DNA from: Echiichthys vipera
Taxonomy: Eukaryota; Chordata; Actinopteri; Perciformes; Trachinidae
Direction: 5' to 3'
Assembly: GCA_963691815.1 (NCBI GenBank)
Contig: OY829646.1
Coordinates: 3,521,152 to 3,585,151 of the forward strand
DNA: 64,000 nt
The stretch's first letter is position 1. Every line of letters starts with the position of its first letter. Under the pieces are notes generated by a model. That model was given only the letters and a program-made list of their open reading frames with translations, searched no databases and was not told where the DNA came from. Below, piece by piece: positions 9,861 to 20,774 of the stretch. A program made the translations under genes and the position numbers.

Positions 9861-11017
9861 ATGGAGTCGAAGCGACCGGAGCAACTGCTAGCTTCTAACC
9901 CAGGGCTGTGTTTGAAGAAGAAGAGGTTGAAAGTGGATTGAGGGGGTTGTGTCTTTGGAAAGTCGCCCTTTCGGTGGAGTTTACTTAAGGGGGACTCATG
10001 AAACGATGGTGCCGGAGGGAAACACAAGTCTCCCCGCTGTCCAGAAGAGCTGCCCGGGTGGTGCCCAGTTTGTAACCAGCATGAATACTCCAGGCCGGTC
10101 ACACTCAGTGGGAACAAGTCGGACAGGATCTCGGTGCTGTTTCAGGCTGCTTGCTCTGATGCGAGTGGACACAAAATGATATCCTATTGATTATAGCTAG
10201 AAAAGACTGAAAAGCCATCTACTTAATGTTGAGGGGAGGGTTTCTTGGCTATTGTCGTAAAAGAAGACCCCAAGAAAAGGCATCTAACCTTACAGAAATA
10301 GTACAGAGTCAGTTCAGCAGATGTAATTCAAATTGGGAACGCGTCCATGTTTCAAACGATAAGGAGATTTTTGACATCATTTGTATTCTTCTCAATCTGC
10401 ACTTTGCCTTTCAGAAGGCACCACGGTGACACTGCGGTCTGTGTCTGTTTTCTTTCTTTTGTTAATTCAACAACCTGTGAATTCTTCTGTTCCATGAAAA
10501 CCTGGGACTACAATGAGACTATTGACGTTTGGGTTGTGTTGTTCAGGGCATTTAAATGAATTTGTAATGGTAAAATCATATAGCCTATTGTTACACTGAC
10601 TTCTCTGAAGTCGTGGAGATTTTGATAGACTGTGTTGCATTGTAACATTATCAATAACCAAGGCCGATAACTGGGAATATGCCAGATCATAGTTTAGACT
10701 TTTATTATAGTATATAATGAGGTAATATTGGGGATGTTATTCAAACAGAAGTAAATGCAGTTTTTGAGTTTAGCCCTTTCTAAATGTTTACATTGAGAAT
10801 ACATGTCCTGTGTGCCTGCATACAATGTACAGTTGATAACCTCTACTCTGAAGGAATTTAAGGAAGACTGTTTGGCCAGTTGTTATTTAATAGAGCTTGT
10901 AAAAAGCAGGTAGGTGAGGCTTATCTCGGAAATGACCTAAACAGTACAATGCAGTGTGCGGCAGCAGCAGAACACTTTAAATAACTGAACCCTCCAGAAG
11001 AGCAGTTTGACCTCTTG
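9861..11017 (+). other. Presumed tlnrd1 5' UTR or 5' intron
   Basis: No coding homology is seen. Several short frames at 9728-10179 come from the edge of the CpG-rich stretch. A strong donor-like CAG|GTAGGTGAG occurs at 10909 and a pyrimidine tract plus AG lies at 11018-11036, so part of this may be intronic. Confidence 0.35.
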
Positions 11018-11036
11018 CCCCCCCCCCCCCCCCCAG
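11018..11036 (+). promoter_or_regulatory. C17 tract followed by AG, possible splice acceptor
   Basis: Seventeen cytosines (11018-11034) are followed at once by AG, then CCCC, 27 bases before the tlnrd1 start codon. This has the form of a splice acceptor with a pure-C polypyrimidine tract, which would join a non-coding first exon. It could equally be an unspliced homopolymer in the 5' UTR. Its length may vary or be mis-sequenced. Confidence 0.35.
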
Positions 11037-11063
11037 CCCCCTCCTTCCACTTCCCTCCTTATT

Positions 11064-12128
11064 ATGGCTAGTGGTGGCTCTGGCAAATCGGCTAGCGAGG
11101 GATCAACCAGCACACCCGGTGGCAGTTTGCAGCAGAGGAAGCGTCTCTCCTCCGTCTGTGACACATGTAAGAGCAAGATGCAGCTGGTGGCCGACCTGCT
11201 CTTGCTATCCAGCGAGACCCGGCCGGTCATGACCGCTGAAGGCGTGGCTGTGGCGGACACGTTCGACCAGTGCCGCGACACGGTCATCGCTAGGACTAAA
11301 GAGCTCTCCATTCTCACCCACGACATCCAGAGTCAGCTCAACATGGGCCGCTTCACAGAGGTGGGGGACCGTCTCTTGGAAATGGCCGACCTGGTTGTGT
11401 CTTTGACGGAGTGCTCGGCCCATGCCGCTTACCTGGCAGCGGTGGAGACCCCCAGCTCTCAGCCCTGCCTGCCGGGTCTGGTGGACCGCTACAAGGTGAC
11501 TCGCTGCCGGCACGAAGTGGAGCAGAGCTGCAGCGTCGTCCGAGTAACACCCCTGCCAGACCTCACCCCCCAGCTCCTCCTTGAGCTCTCGCAGAACATC
11601 TCCACCAACCTCAAGAATCTGACGGACATTTCCTCGCTCGCCAGTGAGAGGTCCAGGGACCGCTTTGCAAAAGAGCAGTTCAAACTGAGCGTCAAAAGCA
11701 TGAGCACGAGCGGCACGGCCTTCCTGGCGTGCGTCAAAGAGGTGAAAACCCAGCCTAGTGAGCTGACCAGGAACCGCTGTGTTCTTTTCAGTGCGGCTCT
11801 GGTCCAGGCTGTCAATGCCCTGGTCGGGTTTGCCACGGAGCCTCAGTTCCTGGGAAGAGCTGCAAGTATCTCCATTGAAGGGAAGGGGGTACAGACTGCA
11901 GTGTTAGGGGGGGCCATGAGTGTGGTTTCAGCCTGTGTCCTCCTCACTCAGGGCCTCAGGGACGTCGCACAGCATCCAGAGAGCAGCTCCAAAATGGCAG
12001 ACTACCGTGAGCGTCTACGTAACTCGGCGTGTGCCGTGTCAGACGGCTGCACTCTGCTCACTCAGGCACTCAGAGAACGCTCCTCTCCAAGGACTCTGCC
12101 GCCAGTCAACTCTCATTCTGTGAATTAG
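11064..12128 (+). CDS. tlnrd1: tlnrd1: talin rod domain-containing protein 1
   Basis: A single uninterrupted coding exon encodes 354 residues, close to the roughly 360 of mammalian TLNRD1 (formerly MESDC1). The protein is an all-helical homologue of the talin R7-R8 rod modules. It forms antiparallel dimers, binds and bundles F-actin, and acts in filopodia and endothelial cells. Visible marks are a Ser/Gly-rich disordered start (residues 1-30), the conserved SSVCDTCKSKMQLVADLLLL (29-48), and amphipathic helices through MGRFTEVGDRLLEMADLVV (94-112). A second helical module spans about 140-265 (RCRHEVEQSC, ELSQNISTNLKNLTDISSL), then IEGKGVQTAVLGGAMSVVSA (271-290) and a Ser/Pro-rich tail. The ATG at 11064 has A at -3 and G at +4. 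The frame stays open a little upstream, but only through the C-tract and a TTG codon, so the ATG is chosen. The gene is intronless in its coding part, as in human, and divergent from mesd. Confidence 0.97.
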   Translation: MASGGSGKSASEGSTSTPGGSLQQRKRLSSVCDTCKSKMQLVADLLLLSSETRPVMTAEGVAVADTFDQCRDTVIARTKELSILTHDIQSQLNMGRFTEVGDRLLEMADLVVSLTECSAHAAYLAAVETPSSQPCLPGLVDRYKVTRCRHEVEQSCSVVRVTPLPDLTPQLLLELSQNISTNLKNLTDISSLASERSRDRFAKEQFKLSVKSMSTSGTAFLACVKEVKTQPSELTRNRCVLFSAALVQAVNALVGFATEPQFLGRAASISIEGKGVQTAVLGGAMSVVSACVLLTQGLRDVAQHPESSSKMADYRERLRNSACAVSDGCTLLTQALRERSSPRTLPPVNSHSVN

Positions 12129-13000
12129 TCCTATTCTGACGTACCAAAGAGACTCACTTGGGTTATCCCTGTTCATCAGGTTTAGAGTCAGAGTAACATC
12201 AGAGGAAGGCTGTCTGTGGGTCTGTTCATGAGGTTAAGGTGTGTTTTTTGAATGCAGATGAGCACTGAACATGCTGCAGGGTTTTGCGTCGCGCTGGATG
12301 CGGCTCAAACCTGGTTACAAACAGACCCCTTTAATTGCCCTGGGCCTGGCGGGCTCAGCCGATGACCCGCTGTCACCAACAGACAGCAGCCTTCAAACCT
12401 GAAAAGCTTACCTCAGTTTTCAGCTCCGGTGAAAACACCAGCCTTGATGATGGATGTAGCCTCACTGTGTGAACCTATGGTTGGCTGACCGGCTCGATTA
12501 CATGTGCTTAGTGAGATTGGAAAGAGTGATCTGAGTGTCTCAATGCTTGTTTTGATTTTTTTCAACATGTGTGAATTCTTCATTGGTAAAAAGCTGCTGT
12601 GAGTGTGTGCCATAGGTTTTACACTATTTACCAGACTTTCCATAGTATTTTAAAGTGTTTTGATCATGCATGTAATGGAGTATTTATTTCAACTATTAAA
12701 AATGTTTCTGATATGCTGTTGTTGGTTAATGTGCTTTGAAAAGCCAAATTGATTGAAAGGCTCTGTTCACTCAAATAACCACAACGACAACAACATATAG
12801 GGGTGAGAACCAGAGGGGCAAAAGGGACATGTGACCAGCTTTACCGGAGAGCAGATAAGCTACCAGAGTGTGAAACAATGATTTATGCTCCTTGTTTTAA
12901 AGTGCTGAATCAAACGCTTGTATGGTCAGGATTCATCTTGTAGCTGGTTGGCTTGTTTCTGGGCTGAAAACATGTTCTGAAACATGAGTGGAATAAATGT
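12129..13000 (+). other. tlnrd1: tlnrd1 3' UTR with two candidate polyadenylation signals
   Basis: After the TAG stop there is no further coding homology. ATTAAA at 12695-12700 is followed by a GT-rich stretch (TGCTGTTGTTGGTTAATGTG, from about 12714), a good cleavage context. AATAAA at 12992-12997 is a second candidate. The transcript end cannot be fixed without RNA data. Confidence 0.55.
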
Positions 13001-13111
13001 ATGGGAAAACACTTCCGGCACCAGGGCCGTTTGAAGAGCTCATTGAGAGCTTTAATTTGATCAAATTCATTTTCACCTAAAACTTCCCTTACACCCCTCT
13101 GGTTCTCCCCC
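12801..13111. repeat. Inverted repeat, 14-bp perfect arms
   Basis: GAGAACCAGAGGGG at 12805-12818 is perfectly inverted at 13094-13107. Allowing one mismatch the arms extend to 18 bp. They lie about 275 bp apart, across the second polyadenylation candidate of tlnrd1. This may be the two ends of a small MITE or a hairpin. No target duplication is evident. Confidence 0.5.
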
Positions 13112-13264
13112 CTCAGTTACCTCGGTGGCATCTGTCCATGCTGACAAGCTTGGTGTTCTCTGTTATCTGTGAGGTTTCTGCTTCCATCCCAAATGGTGAA
13201 GTCACGTTTCATTCAAGCAATGAGAACAGATTTGAAATACCACTGTCTACTCAGGGACCCCGTC

Positions 13265-13555
13265 TAAATGGTTAGATTAACTAAGGACTTAATAAATGGT
13301 TAATAAAATAATGCTTTGTAGATGGATTATTATGAGTTGTCACTAATGCGTTATACATCAGTCAGAAGCCATTTGTAAGAATGTTAGGCTTGCCAGTTTG
13401 TAAAAAACTATTTGGTTGGTCAAACAGTCGAGTGAATGAACGAAAGGGCTAAAAGATAAACCTTTTTTTATTTTTTTTATTAACAGCTTATTATTCGTAT
13501 ACAAAGCATTATTTTACTAACTAACATTAGTTAAAACCGTCGTATAAAACCATTC
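13265..13555. mobile_element. MITE-like dispersed element
   Basis: TAAAATAATGCTTTGTA (13304-13320) is perfectly inverted at 13500-13516, with a looser extension outward (TTAACTAA-type words on both sides). The inner part (GAATGTTAGGCTTGCCAG) is familiar from an abundant teleost repeat. The short length and lack of coding fit a non-autonomous DNA element. Confidence 0.6.
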
Positions 13556-14741
13556 ATGCGGGGTGGTATTTCAGATGTCTTTTTCCAATGCACGAATGAC
13601 AAGTAAAACTTAAAGGACCTGTACCTGTTAAACTGACAAAAAAGTTGCTCGGGATTGCCTTCACACGGCTCACAGACACAGAGATAAATAAAAAAATAAA
13701 TGTGTATTGTCGCAGCCACATGCACTCACACTCACACACGCCCAGACTGTTGTTTAACAGAGAAACTCAGATTCTAACACACACAGGTGGAGAGACTTCA
13801 TTCTCTGCCCTGGACACCATCACTCCACTATATCTGCCAGGGCTCGACAGTAGCAGCTGCCAGGTTACCACTGGCAATCATGGAGACAAACAGTAAAAAC
13901 GTGCCCCCCAAAAGAAAATTGTTGGATATTTATTAGTGATATTTAACAATTGCTCTTACAGTCAGAAACGAAACCAGGCAACACTGCACATGTTTATGTG
14001 TTTATTCAAAGCACACAGGCATTTGTGCCATGAGACAATGAAGTTGTTTGACTGTGGGGTGAAAAGTTCACTAACCTCAACATCACTAACAAACGTGCAA
14101 ATTGATTCAACTGTCAAAGAAGCAGATGAACCTGAAGGGAAGTTTTGGCTCTTTCCCTCACATTATTTTTAGCTGTACGGTATCTTAATTACTCAAAATA
14201 TAAGGTGATTAAAAATCGCAACCATATTTTCAAAAGCTAATACCTTTATAAGGGGTGACAAAAATATTACTATAAATGGATCAGCAACACCCCGCACTCT
14301 TAATTGTGGAAAGATTATATATATATCCCAAAAGTCCTGAGGTAATCCACAAAATACACTGTTAGCTGTTTAACCTTTTTGCCATGAGAAATAGTTGAAA
14401 TGAAAACTATTCACAGCTGTTGGTGTGGAGGCAGACACCTCAATCAGGCAAAATAAAACCCAAACTGTCTGCATGGCTTTACAACGACAGAGAAGACAAT
14501 AAATACATATTTGTAGTTTGGGTCAACCAACCGTTTAGTGATTTAAACTGGAAAGTGCTGTGTTGTTCTACTGCTAAATCCTTTGTATTTGACTTCAATG
14601 GATTATATTGAGGTAACTAAGTGTAGGTAGAATGTGATGAAATGGTAGAATGGGGACATAGGTATTTGTTAATTTTGTGTAACTAGCAATAGTGGCTCCT
14701 TACAAGAATAATGATAACATCTGGTGCTTTGTTACATCTTG
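13556..14741. other. Intergenic, no supported gene
   Basis: AT-rich DNA with small frames only, none with homology that I recognise. Confidence 0.45.
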
Positions 14742-15243
14742 CAGTGGTGGGAAGAAGTATCCAAATCATGTACTTCGGTAAAAGTAGCAATACTACTCTA
14801 AAAATAGTACAAAGTAGTACTGCAGTATTATCAGTAAAGTGTACATAAGTCACTGAAAGTAAAAGTACTCGTTCTGCAGGAAAGTTTGTTCCTGTAGGTG
14901 TTATATTGTTCAGTCATATTGTTGGATTATTATAGTAGTCCCCAACTACTACATGTTACTGTTTCATATTGTGAATGAGGCTGGAATGAGTGTATTCTAT
15001 ACTGGTTTCAAGCTGTTATTGTGTTAATGTGTGTTAACATGTCACTGTAGTAGCAGGTCGAGCTAGAGCTTATTTAAACAACTTTAGTCTTTCCTGGGAA
15101 GTTGGATATTCAACAACATGTCATGTTGATAGGTTCATTTCAGGTTTTGTATGTAAAATCCTTATCGATAAAGATCAAACAAAGGTAGTGGAGTAAAAAG
15201 TACAAATTTTCCTAGATGAGATGAAGTTATAAAGTATCATAAA
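14742..15243 (+). mobile_element. CAGTGGTGG-type non-autonomous element, truncated
   Basis: It begins CAGTGGTGGGAAGAAGTATC and runs through GGTAAAAGTAGCAATACTAC, AAAGTAAAAGTACTC and later GTAGTGGAGTAAAAAGTACA. This word order is one I know from a very common teleost repeat, probably a non-autonomous DNA transposon that ends CCACCACTG. Here the far terminus is missing, cut by the next repeat at about 15244. Confidence 0.6.
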
Positions 15244-15470
15244 ATAGATTAGATAAACCTTTATTAATCCCCAGAACAGTAGAAACAGAAAAATAAATAC
15301 AGATGATTAAAGAAAGTAAAATAAATAAATAATGAGAGGCACATAAACTGAAATAGAATAGAATAGACACTAAACATAGATACAAATAACATGTTAAAGA
15401 GTCGTGCTGTCGATGTACACAAGAGTCACTGTAACATATTAACATGATATAGTATTATGATGTAATGAGG
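15244..15470 (-). repeat. LINE/SINE tail, minus orientation
   Basis: TAAACCTTTATTAATCCCCA is the reverse complement of a retroposon tail (TGGGGATTAATAAAGG). It is followed by A-rich DNA with GAATAGAATAGA repeats leading into the AT-rich array. Confidence 0.45.
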
Positions 15471-15539
15471 AGGATGTAGTTATATACAATAACAATATAC
15501 AGTACAATATAAGTATATAGTATAGTATGATGTATTTAT

Positions 15540-18500
15540 ATAGTATAATAGTATTGTTGTATAATATAGTAGTATAGTACAATAGTTTAGTATAATGTAA
15601 TAGTATAGTATAGTAAAACAGTATAATGTAATAGTATAGTATAGTAGAACAGTATAATAATTTAGTATAATGTAATAGTATAGTATAGTAGAACAGTATA
15701 ATAATTTAGTATAATGTAATAGTATAGTATAGTTAAACAGTATAATGTAATAGTATAGTAGAACAGTATAATAGTATAGTATAATGTAATAGTATAGTAT
15801 AGTAAAACAGTATAATGTAATAGTATAGTATAGTAGAACAGTATAATAATTTAGTACAATGTAATAGTATAGTATAGTAGAACAGTATAATAGTATAGTA
15901 TAATGTAATAGTATAGTATAGTAAAACAGTATAATGTAATAGTATAGTATAGTAGAACAGTATAATAGTATAGTATAATGTAATAGTATAGTATAGTAAA
16001 ACAGTATAATGTAATAGTATAGTATAGTAGAGCAGTATAATAGTATAGTATAATGTAATAGTATTGTATAGTAAAACAGTATAATGTAATAGTATAGTAT
16101 AGTAGAACAGTATAATAGTATAGTATAATGTAATAGTATAGTATAGTAGAACAGTATAATAGTATAGTATAATGTAATAGTATAGTATAGTAAAACAGTA
16201 TAATGTAATAGTATAGTATAGTAGAGCAGTATAATAGTATAGTATAATGTAATAGTATTGTATAGTAAAACAGTATAATGTAATAGTATAGTATAGTAGA
16301 ACAGTATAATAGTATAGTATAATGTAATAGTATAGTATAGTAAAACAGTATAATGTAATAGTATAGTATAGTAGAACAGTATAATAGTATAGTATAATGT
16401 AATAGTATAGTATAGTAAAACCGTATAATGTAATAGTATAGTATAGTAGAACAGTATAATAGTATAGTATAATGTAATAGTATAGTATAGTAAAACAGTA
16501 TAATGTAATAGTATAGTATAGTAGAACAGTATAATAGTATAGTATAATGTAATAGTATAGTATAGTAGAACAGTATAATAGTATAGTATAATGTAATAGT
16601 ATAGTATAGTAAAACAGTATAATGTAATAGTATAGTATAGTAGAACAGTATAATAGTATAGTATAATGTAATAGTATAGTATAGTAGAACAGTATAGTAG
16701 TATAGTATAATGTAATAGTATAGTATAGTAAAACAGTATAATAGTATAGTATAATGTAATAGTATAGTATAGTAGAACAGTATAATAGTATAGTATAATG
16801 TAATAGTATAGTATAGTAAAACAGTATAATGTAATAGTATAGTATAGTAGAACAGTATAATAGTATAGTATAATGTAATAGTATAGTATAGTAAAACAGT
16901 ATAATGTAATAGTATAGTATAGTAGAGCAGTATAATAGTATAGTATAATGTAATAGTATAGTATAGTAAAACAGTATAATGTAATAGTATAGTATAGTAG
17001 AACAGTATAATAGTATAGTATAATGTAATAGTATAGTATAGTAGAACAGTATAGTAGTATAGTATAATGTAATAGTATAGTAAAGTAAAACAGTATAATA
17101 GTATAGTATAATGTAATAGTATAGTATAGTAGAACAGTATAATAGTATAGTATAATGTAATAGTATAGTATAGTAAAACAGTATAATGTAATAGTATAGT
17201 ATAGTAGAACAGTATAATAGTATAGTATAATGTAATAGTATAGTATAGTAAAACCGTATAATGTAATAGTATAGTATAGTAGAACAGTATAATAGTATAG
17301 TATAATGTAATAGTATAGTATAGTAAAACAGTATAATGTAATAGTATAGTATAGTAGAACAGTATAATAGTATAGTATAATGTAATAGTATAGTATAGTA
17401 AAACCGTATAATGTAATAGTATAGTATAGTAGAACAGTATAATAGTATAGTATAATGTAATAGTATAGTATAGTAAAACAGTATAATAGTATAGTATAAT
17501 GTAATAGTATAGTAGAACAGTATAATAGTATAGTATAATATAATAGTATAGTATAGTAAAACAGTATAATGTAATAGTATAGTATAGTAGAACAGTATAA
17601 TAGTATAGTATAATGTAATAGTATAGTATAGTAGAACAGTATAATAGTATAGTATAATGTAATAGTATAGTATAGTAAAACAGTATAATGTAAAAGTATA
17701 GTATAGTAGAACAGTATAATAGTATAGTATAATGTAATAGTATAGTATAGTAGAACAGTATAATAGTATAGTATAATGTAATAGTATAGTATAGTAAAAC
17801 AGTATAATGTAATAGTATAGTATAGTAGAACAGTATAATAGTATAGTATAATGTAATAGTATAGTATAGTAAAACAGTATAATGTAATAGTATAGTCTAG
17901 TAGAGCAGTATAATAGTATAGTATAATGTAATAGTATAGTATAGTAAAACAGTATAATGTAATAGTATAGTATAGTAGAGCAGTATAATAGTATAGTATA
18001 ATGTAATAGTATAGTATAGTAAAACAGTATAATGTAATAGTATAGTATAGTAGAACAGTATAATAGTATAGTATAATGTAATAGTATAGTATAGTAGAAC
18101 AGTATAGTAGTATAGTATAATGTAATAGTATAGTATAGTAAAACAGTATAATAGTATAGTATAATGTAATAGTATAGTATAGTAGAACAGTATAATAGTA
18201 TAGTATAATGTAATAGTATAGTATAGTAAAACAGTATAATGTAATAGTATAGTATAGTAGAACAGTATAATAGTATAGTATAATGTAATAGTATAGTATA
18301 GTAAAACCGTATAATGTAATAGTATAGTATAGTAGAACAGTATAATAGTATAGTATAATGTAATAGTATAGTATAGTAAAACAGTATAATGTAATAGTAT
18401 AGTATAGTAGAACAGTATAATAGTATAGTATAATGTAATAGTATAGTATAGTAAAACCGTATAATGTAATAGTATAGTATAGTAGAACAGTATAATAGTA

Positions 18501-19085
18501 TAGTATAATGTAATAGTATAGTATAGTAGAACAGTATAATAGTATAGTATAATGTAATAGTATAGTATAGTAAAACAGTATAATAGTATAGTATAATGTA
18601 ATAGTATAGTATAGTAAAACAGTATAATGTAATAGTATAGTATAGTAGAACAGTATAATAGTATAGTATAATGTAATAGTATAGTATAGTAAAACCGTAT
18701 AATGTAATAGTATAGTATAGTAGAACAGTATAATAGTATAGTATAATGTAATAGTATAGTATAGTAAAACAGTATAATAGTATAGTATAATGTAATAGTA
18801 TAGTAGAACAGTATAATAGTATAGTATAATATAATAGTATAGTATAGTAAAACAGTATAATGTAATAGTATAGTATAGTAGAACAGTATAATAGTATAGT
18901 ATAATGTAATAGTATAGTATAGTAAAACAGTATAATGTAATAGTATAGTATAGTAGAACAGTATGATAGTATAGTAGAATGTAATAGTATAGTATAGTAG
19001 AACAGTATAGTAGTATAATATAATGTAATAGTATAGTATAGTAGAACAGTATAATAGTATAGTATAATGTAATAGTATATAATAG
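15540..19085. repeat. AT-rich tandem array, 44- and 31-bp modules
   Basis: About 3.5 kb is made almost wholly of the words GTATA, GTAATA and ATAAT with a periodic AACAG or AAACAG. Two modules recur. One starts GTAGAACAG and is 44 bp (for example 16102 to 16146). The other starts GTAAAACAG and is 31 bp (for example 16071 to 16102). They often pair as 75 bp. Lineage markers such as AAACCGTATAATG (near 16427, 17251, 17401, 18303, 18451, 18690) and TAGAGCAG recur at long spacing, showing block duplication. C occurs almost only in the ACAG word, so the plus strand is strongly G over C. The left edge is degenerate and the right edge sharp. Confidence 0.95.
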
Positions 19086-19089
19086 TAGA

Positions 19090-19262
19090 AGAGTATAAAA
19101 TGGATAGCTCGAATCAAGCATTCTGATTGGTTGTTAGCCATGGTATAATTCCTGTATACCACAGCTATGGCGTCCAGTTTCTTGTGAAAATAATATTTCA
19201 CTCCGCTTTCATCTATGAGTACATCGGAGGGATTTAAACTTTAACTCGCAGAAGATTTACAC
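19090..19262. repeat. Dispersed repeat with imperfect palindrome
   Basis: AGCCATGGTATAATTCCTGT and ATACCACAGCTATGG form an imperfect palindrome (GGTATA facing TATACC, CCAT facing ATGG). It is flanked by GCATTCTGATTGGTTG, which I associate with dispersed fish repeats. This separates two tandem arrays. Confidence 0.4.
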
Positions 19263-19443
19263 ATAATTATAAAGTGATTAGTTAGTTTTATGTTTTACAA
19301 CATAATTATAAAGTGATTAGTTAGTTTTATGTTTTACAACATAATTATAAAGTGATTGGTTAGTTTTACTTATTTACAACATATATATAAAGTGATTGGT
19401 TAGTTTTACTTATTTACAACATAATTATAAAGTGATTGGTTGA
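19263..19443. repeat. 39/40-bp minisatellite, 4.6 copies
   Basis: Units start at 19263, 19302, 19341, 19381 and 19421 (the last partial). Each has ATAATTATAAAGTGATT near its start and TTTACAAC at its end. The first two units are 39 bp and share GTTTTATGTTTTACAAC. The third and fourth are 40 bp with TTACTTATTTACAAC, so two sub-types lie in order. Confidence 0.95.
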
Positions 19444-20028
19444 TTGTCATCGTAGATTGAAGTATCTTTGGGATTTTCTGAGACTAAGAAGCAGCTGATG
19501 AATAATAATGAAAAAAAGAGTTTTTTAGAAGATAAAAAGAATCATTTGTTGCTTCCCTATTTTATACATTCTGCTGGTTATATGCTATGTGTTTTAGAGG
19601 GTTCATGCTCCTTTGTCAACAAACAACCCACTGAATCAAGACCTGTAGCTGCTCCTGACCTTTGACCTCCCTGCAGAAGAGGTGAAATGGATCAGGGTCG
19701 TATCACATGAACAGTTTACCTTGTTTCTTTTTTATTATTCTGACAAATCCAAGTCAGGTGGTCCTGTCATGTGCCATTACACCACTGCATAAGAAGAGGG
19801 CGCAACAAGAGGTCGTCTTTAAAAGAGCACCATTCAAACCGTATATGGTGTTTGTGCTTTGTCGTCTCGCAAGTCTCTGCTGATTGTGGTGGTGCCTGCT
19901 GCCGTGGTCCTGCATGAAGCTTCCTGCTGCTATTATCACTATTAGTCATATATACTATCATTAGTTTTGTAAATTATAAAATCTGTAGCTATAAAAACAC
20001 CATCAGTAATATTTTTTTACCTTTATTT

Positions 20029-20155
20029 ATTCAGGGGTGGAACACTAAGAGCAATGCTCTCTTTTTGAGGAACGCCCTAACCACATTCACACAGTTACAC
20101 ATTCACACCTGAAAGCTGCCCAGAGTAGCTTCACTGCAGCAGTTGGGGGTTATGG
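20029..20155. repeat. Dispersed repeat fragment
   Basis: ACCTTTATTTATTCAGGGGT, then ATTCACACCTGAAAGCTGCC and TTCACTGCAGCAGTTGGGGG are words I know from common teleost repeats. Boundaries are approximate. Confidence 0.4.
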
Positions 20156-20189
20156 GTTATGCTTCTCTAACCTTTAGCCGTCCTCCACA

Positions 20190-20395
20190 GAGCTGGGTCT
20201 GTTCCATGTTCCTGCCTGTTAAAGGGAGGGTTTCCGTCGTCACCGTGTGCACAAGATTTCTGTTGCTGCTCATAGGGGAATTGTTGGGTCTCTGTAAGTC
20301 GTAAATAATTCATAGGGTGTGGTCTTTACCTACTCTGTAAAGTGTCCTGAGATAACTTTTGTTAGGATTTGGCACTGTAAATAAAATTATGGGAT
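20190..20395 (+). repeat. Retroposon 3' end, plus orientation
   Basis: GGGTCTGTTCCATGTTCCTG, CCTGTTAAAGGGAGGG, TGCTCATAGGGGAATTGTTG and the end GGCACTGTAAATAAAATTAT follow the order of a highly repeated teleost retroposon tail. Confidence 0.55.
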
Positions 20396-20774
20396 TTCTG
20401 TTTGTTTCATGTATTAATTTAAGGAAGGTTACAGTTTCCTCATAGCTTCAGTGGCCTTTTAAGTCACATGCATCCTTTTGACGTTACTTTACAACCTTTT
20501 TTTACCTCAGTAAAAACTTTTTTGCAACATTTTGAGGGTGTTTGTTTTAGGTGTCTCTTAAATTTCGGCATTTTCACTCACCTTATTTCATGCACTAAAT
20601 GAAAAACAGGTGGACAGATATAGGCTACATTTTGACATGGCACAGGTGTAAATAATAAAATGAATGATGGCTGAATTCCATCTAGCTGCTTCAGTATCAG
20701 GGTCCTGGTATAGCGCAGACCGGCGCAGGGCCCTAACACCAGGACATCTAACTGGAATGCATCCCTGACTAACA

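Noticed and set aside
11007..11063. Upstream extension of tlnrd1 by 19 residues
   Set aside because: It would need a TTG start and would translate the C17 tract as a proline run. The ATG at 11064 has a good context and gives a length like that of the family.
15480..19121. A 1,213-codon minus-strand reading frame (and an overlapping 434-codon one at 17897-19201)
   Set aside because: It is low-complexity Tyr/Leu/Ile/Thr sequence from the AT-rich tandem array. The strand has almost no stop codons in any frame, so the open length carries no coding meaning.
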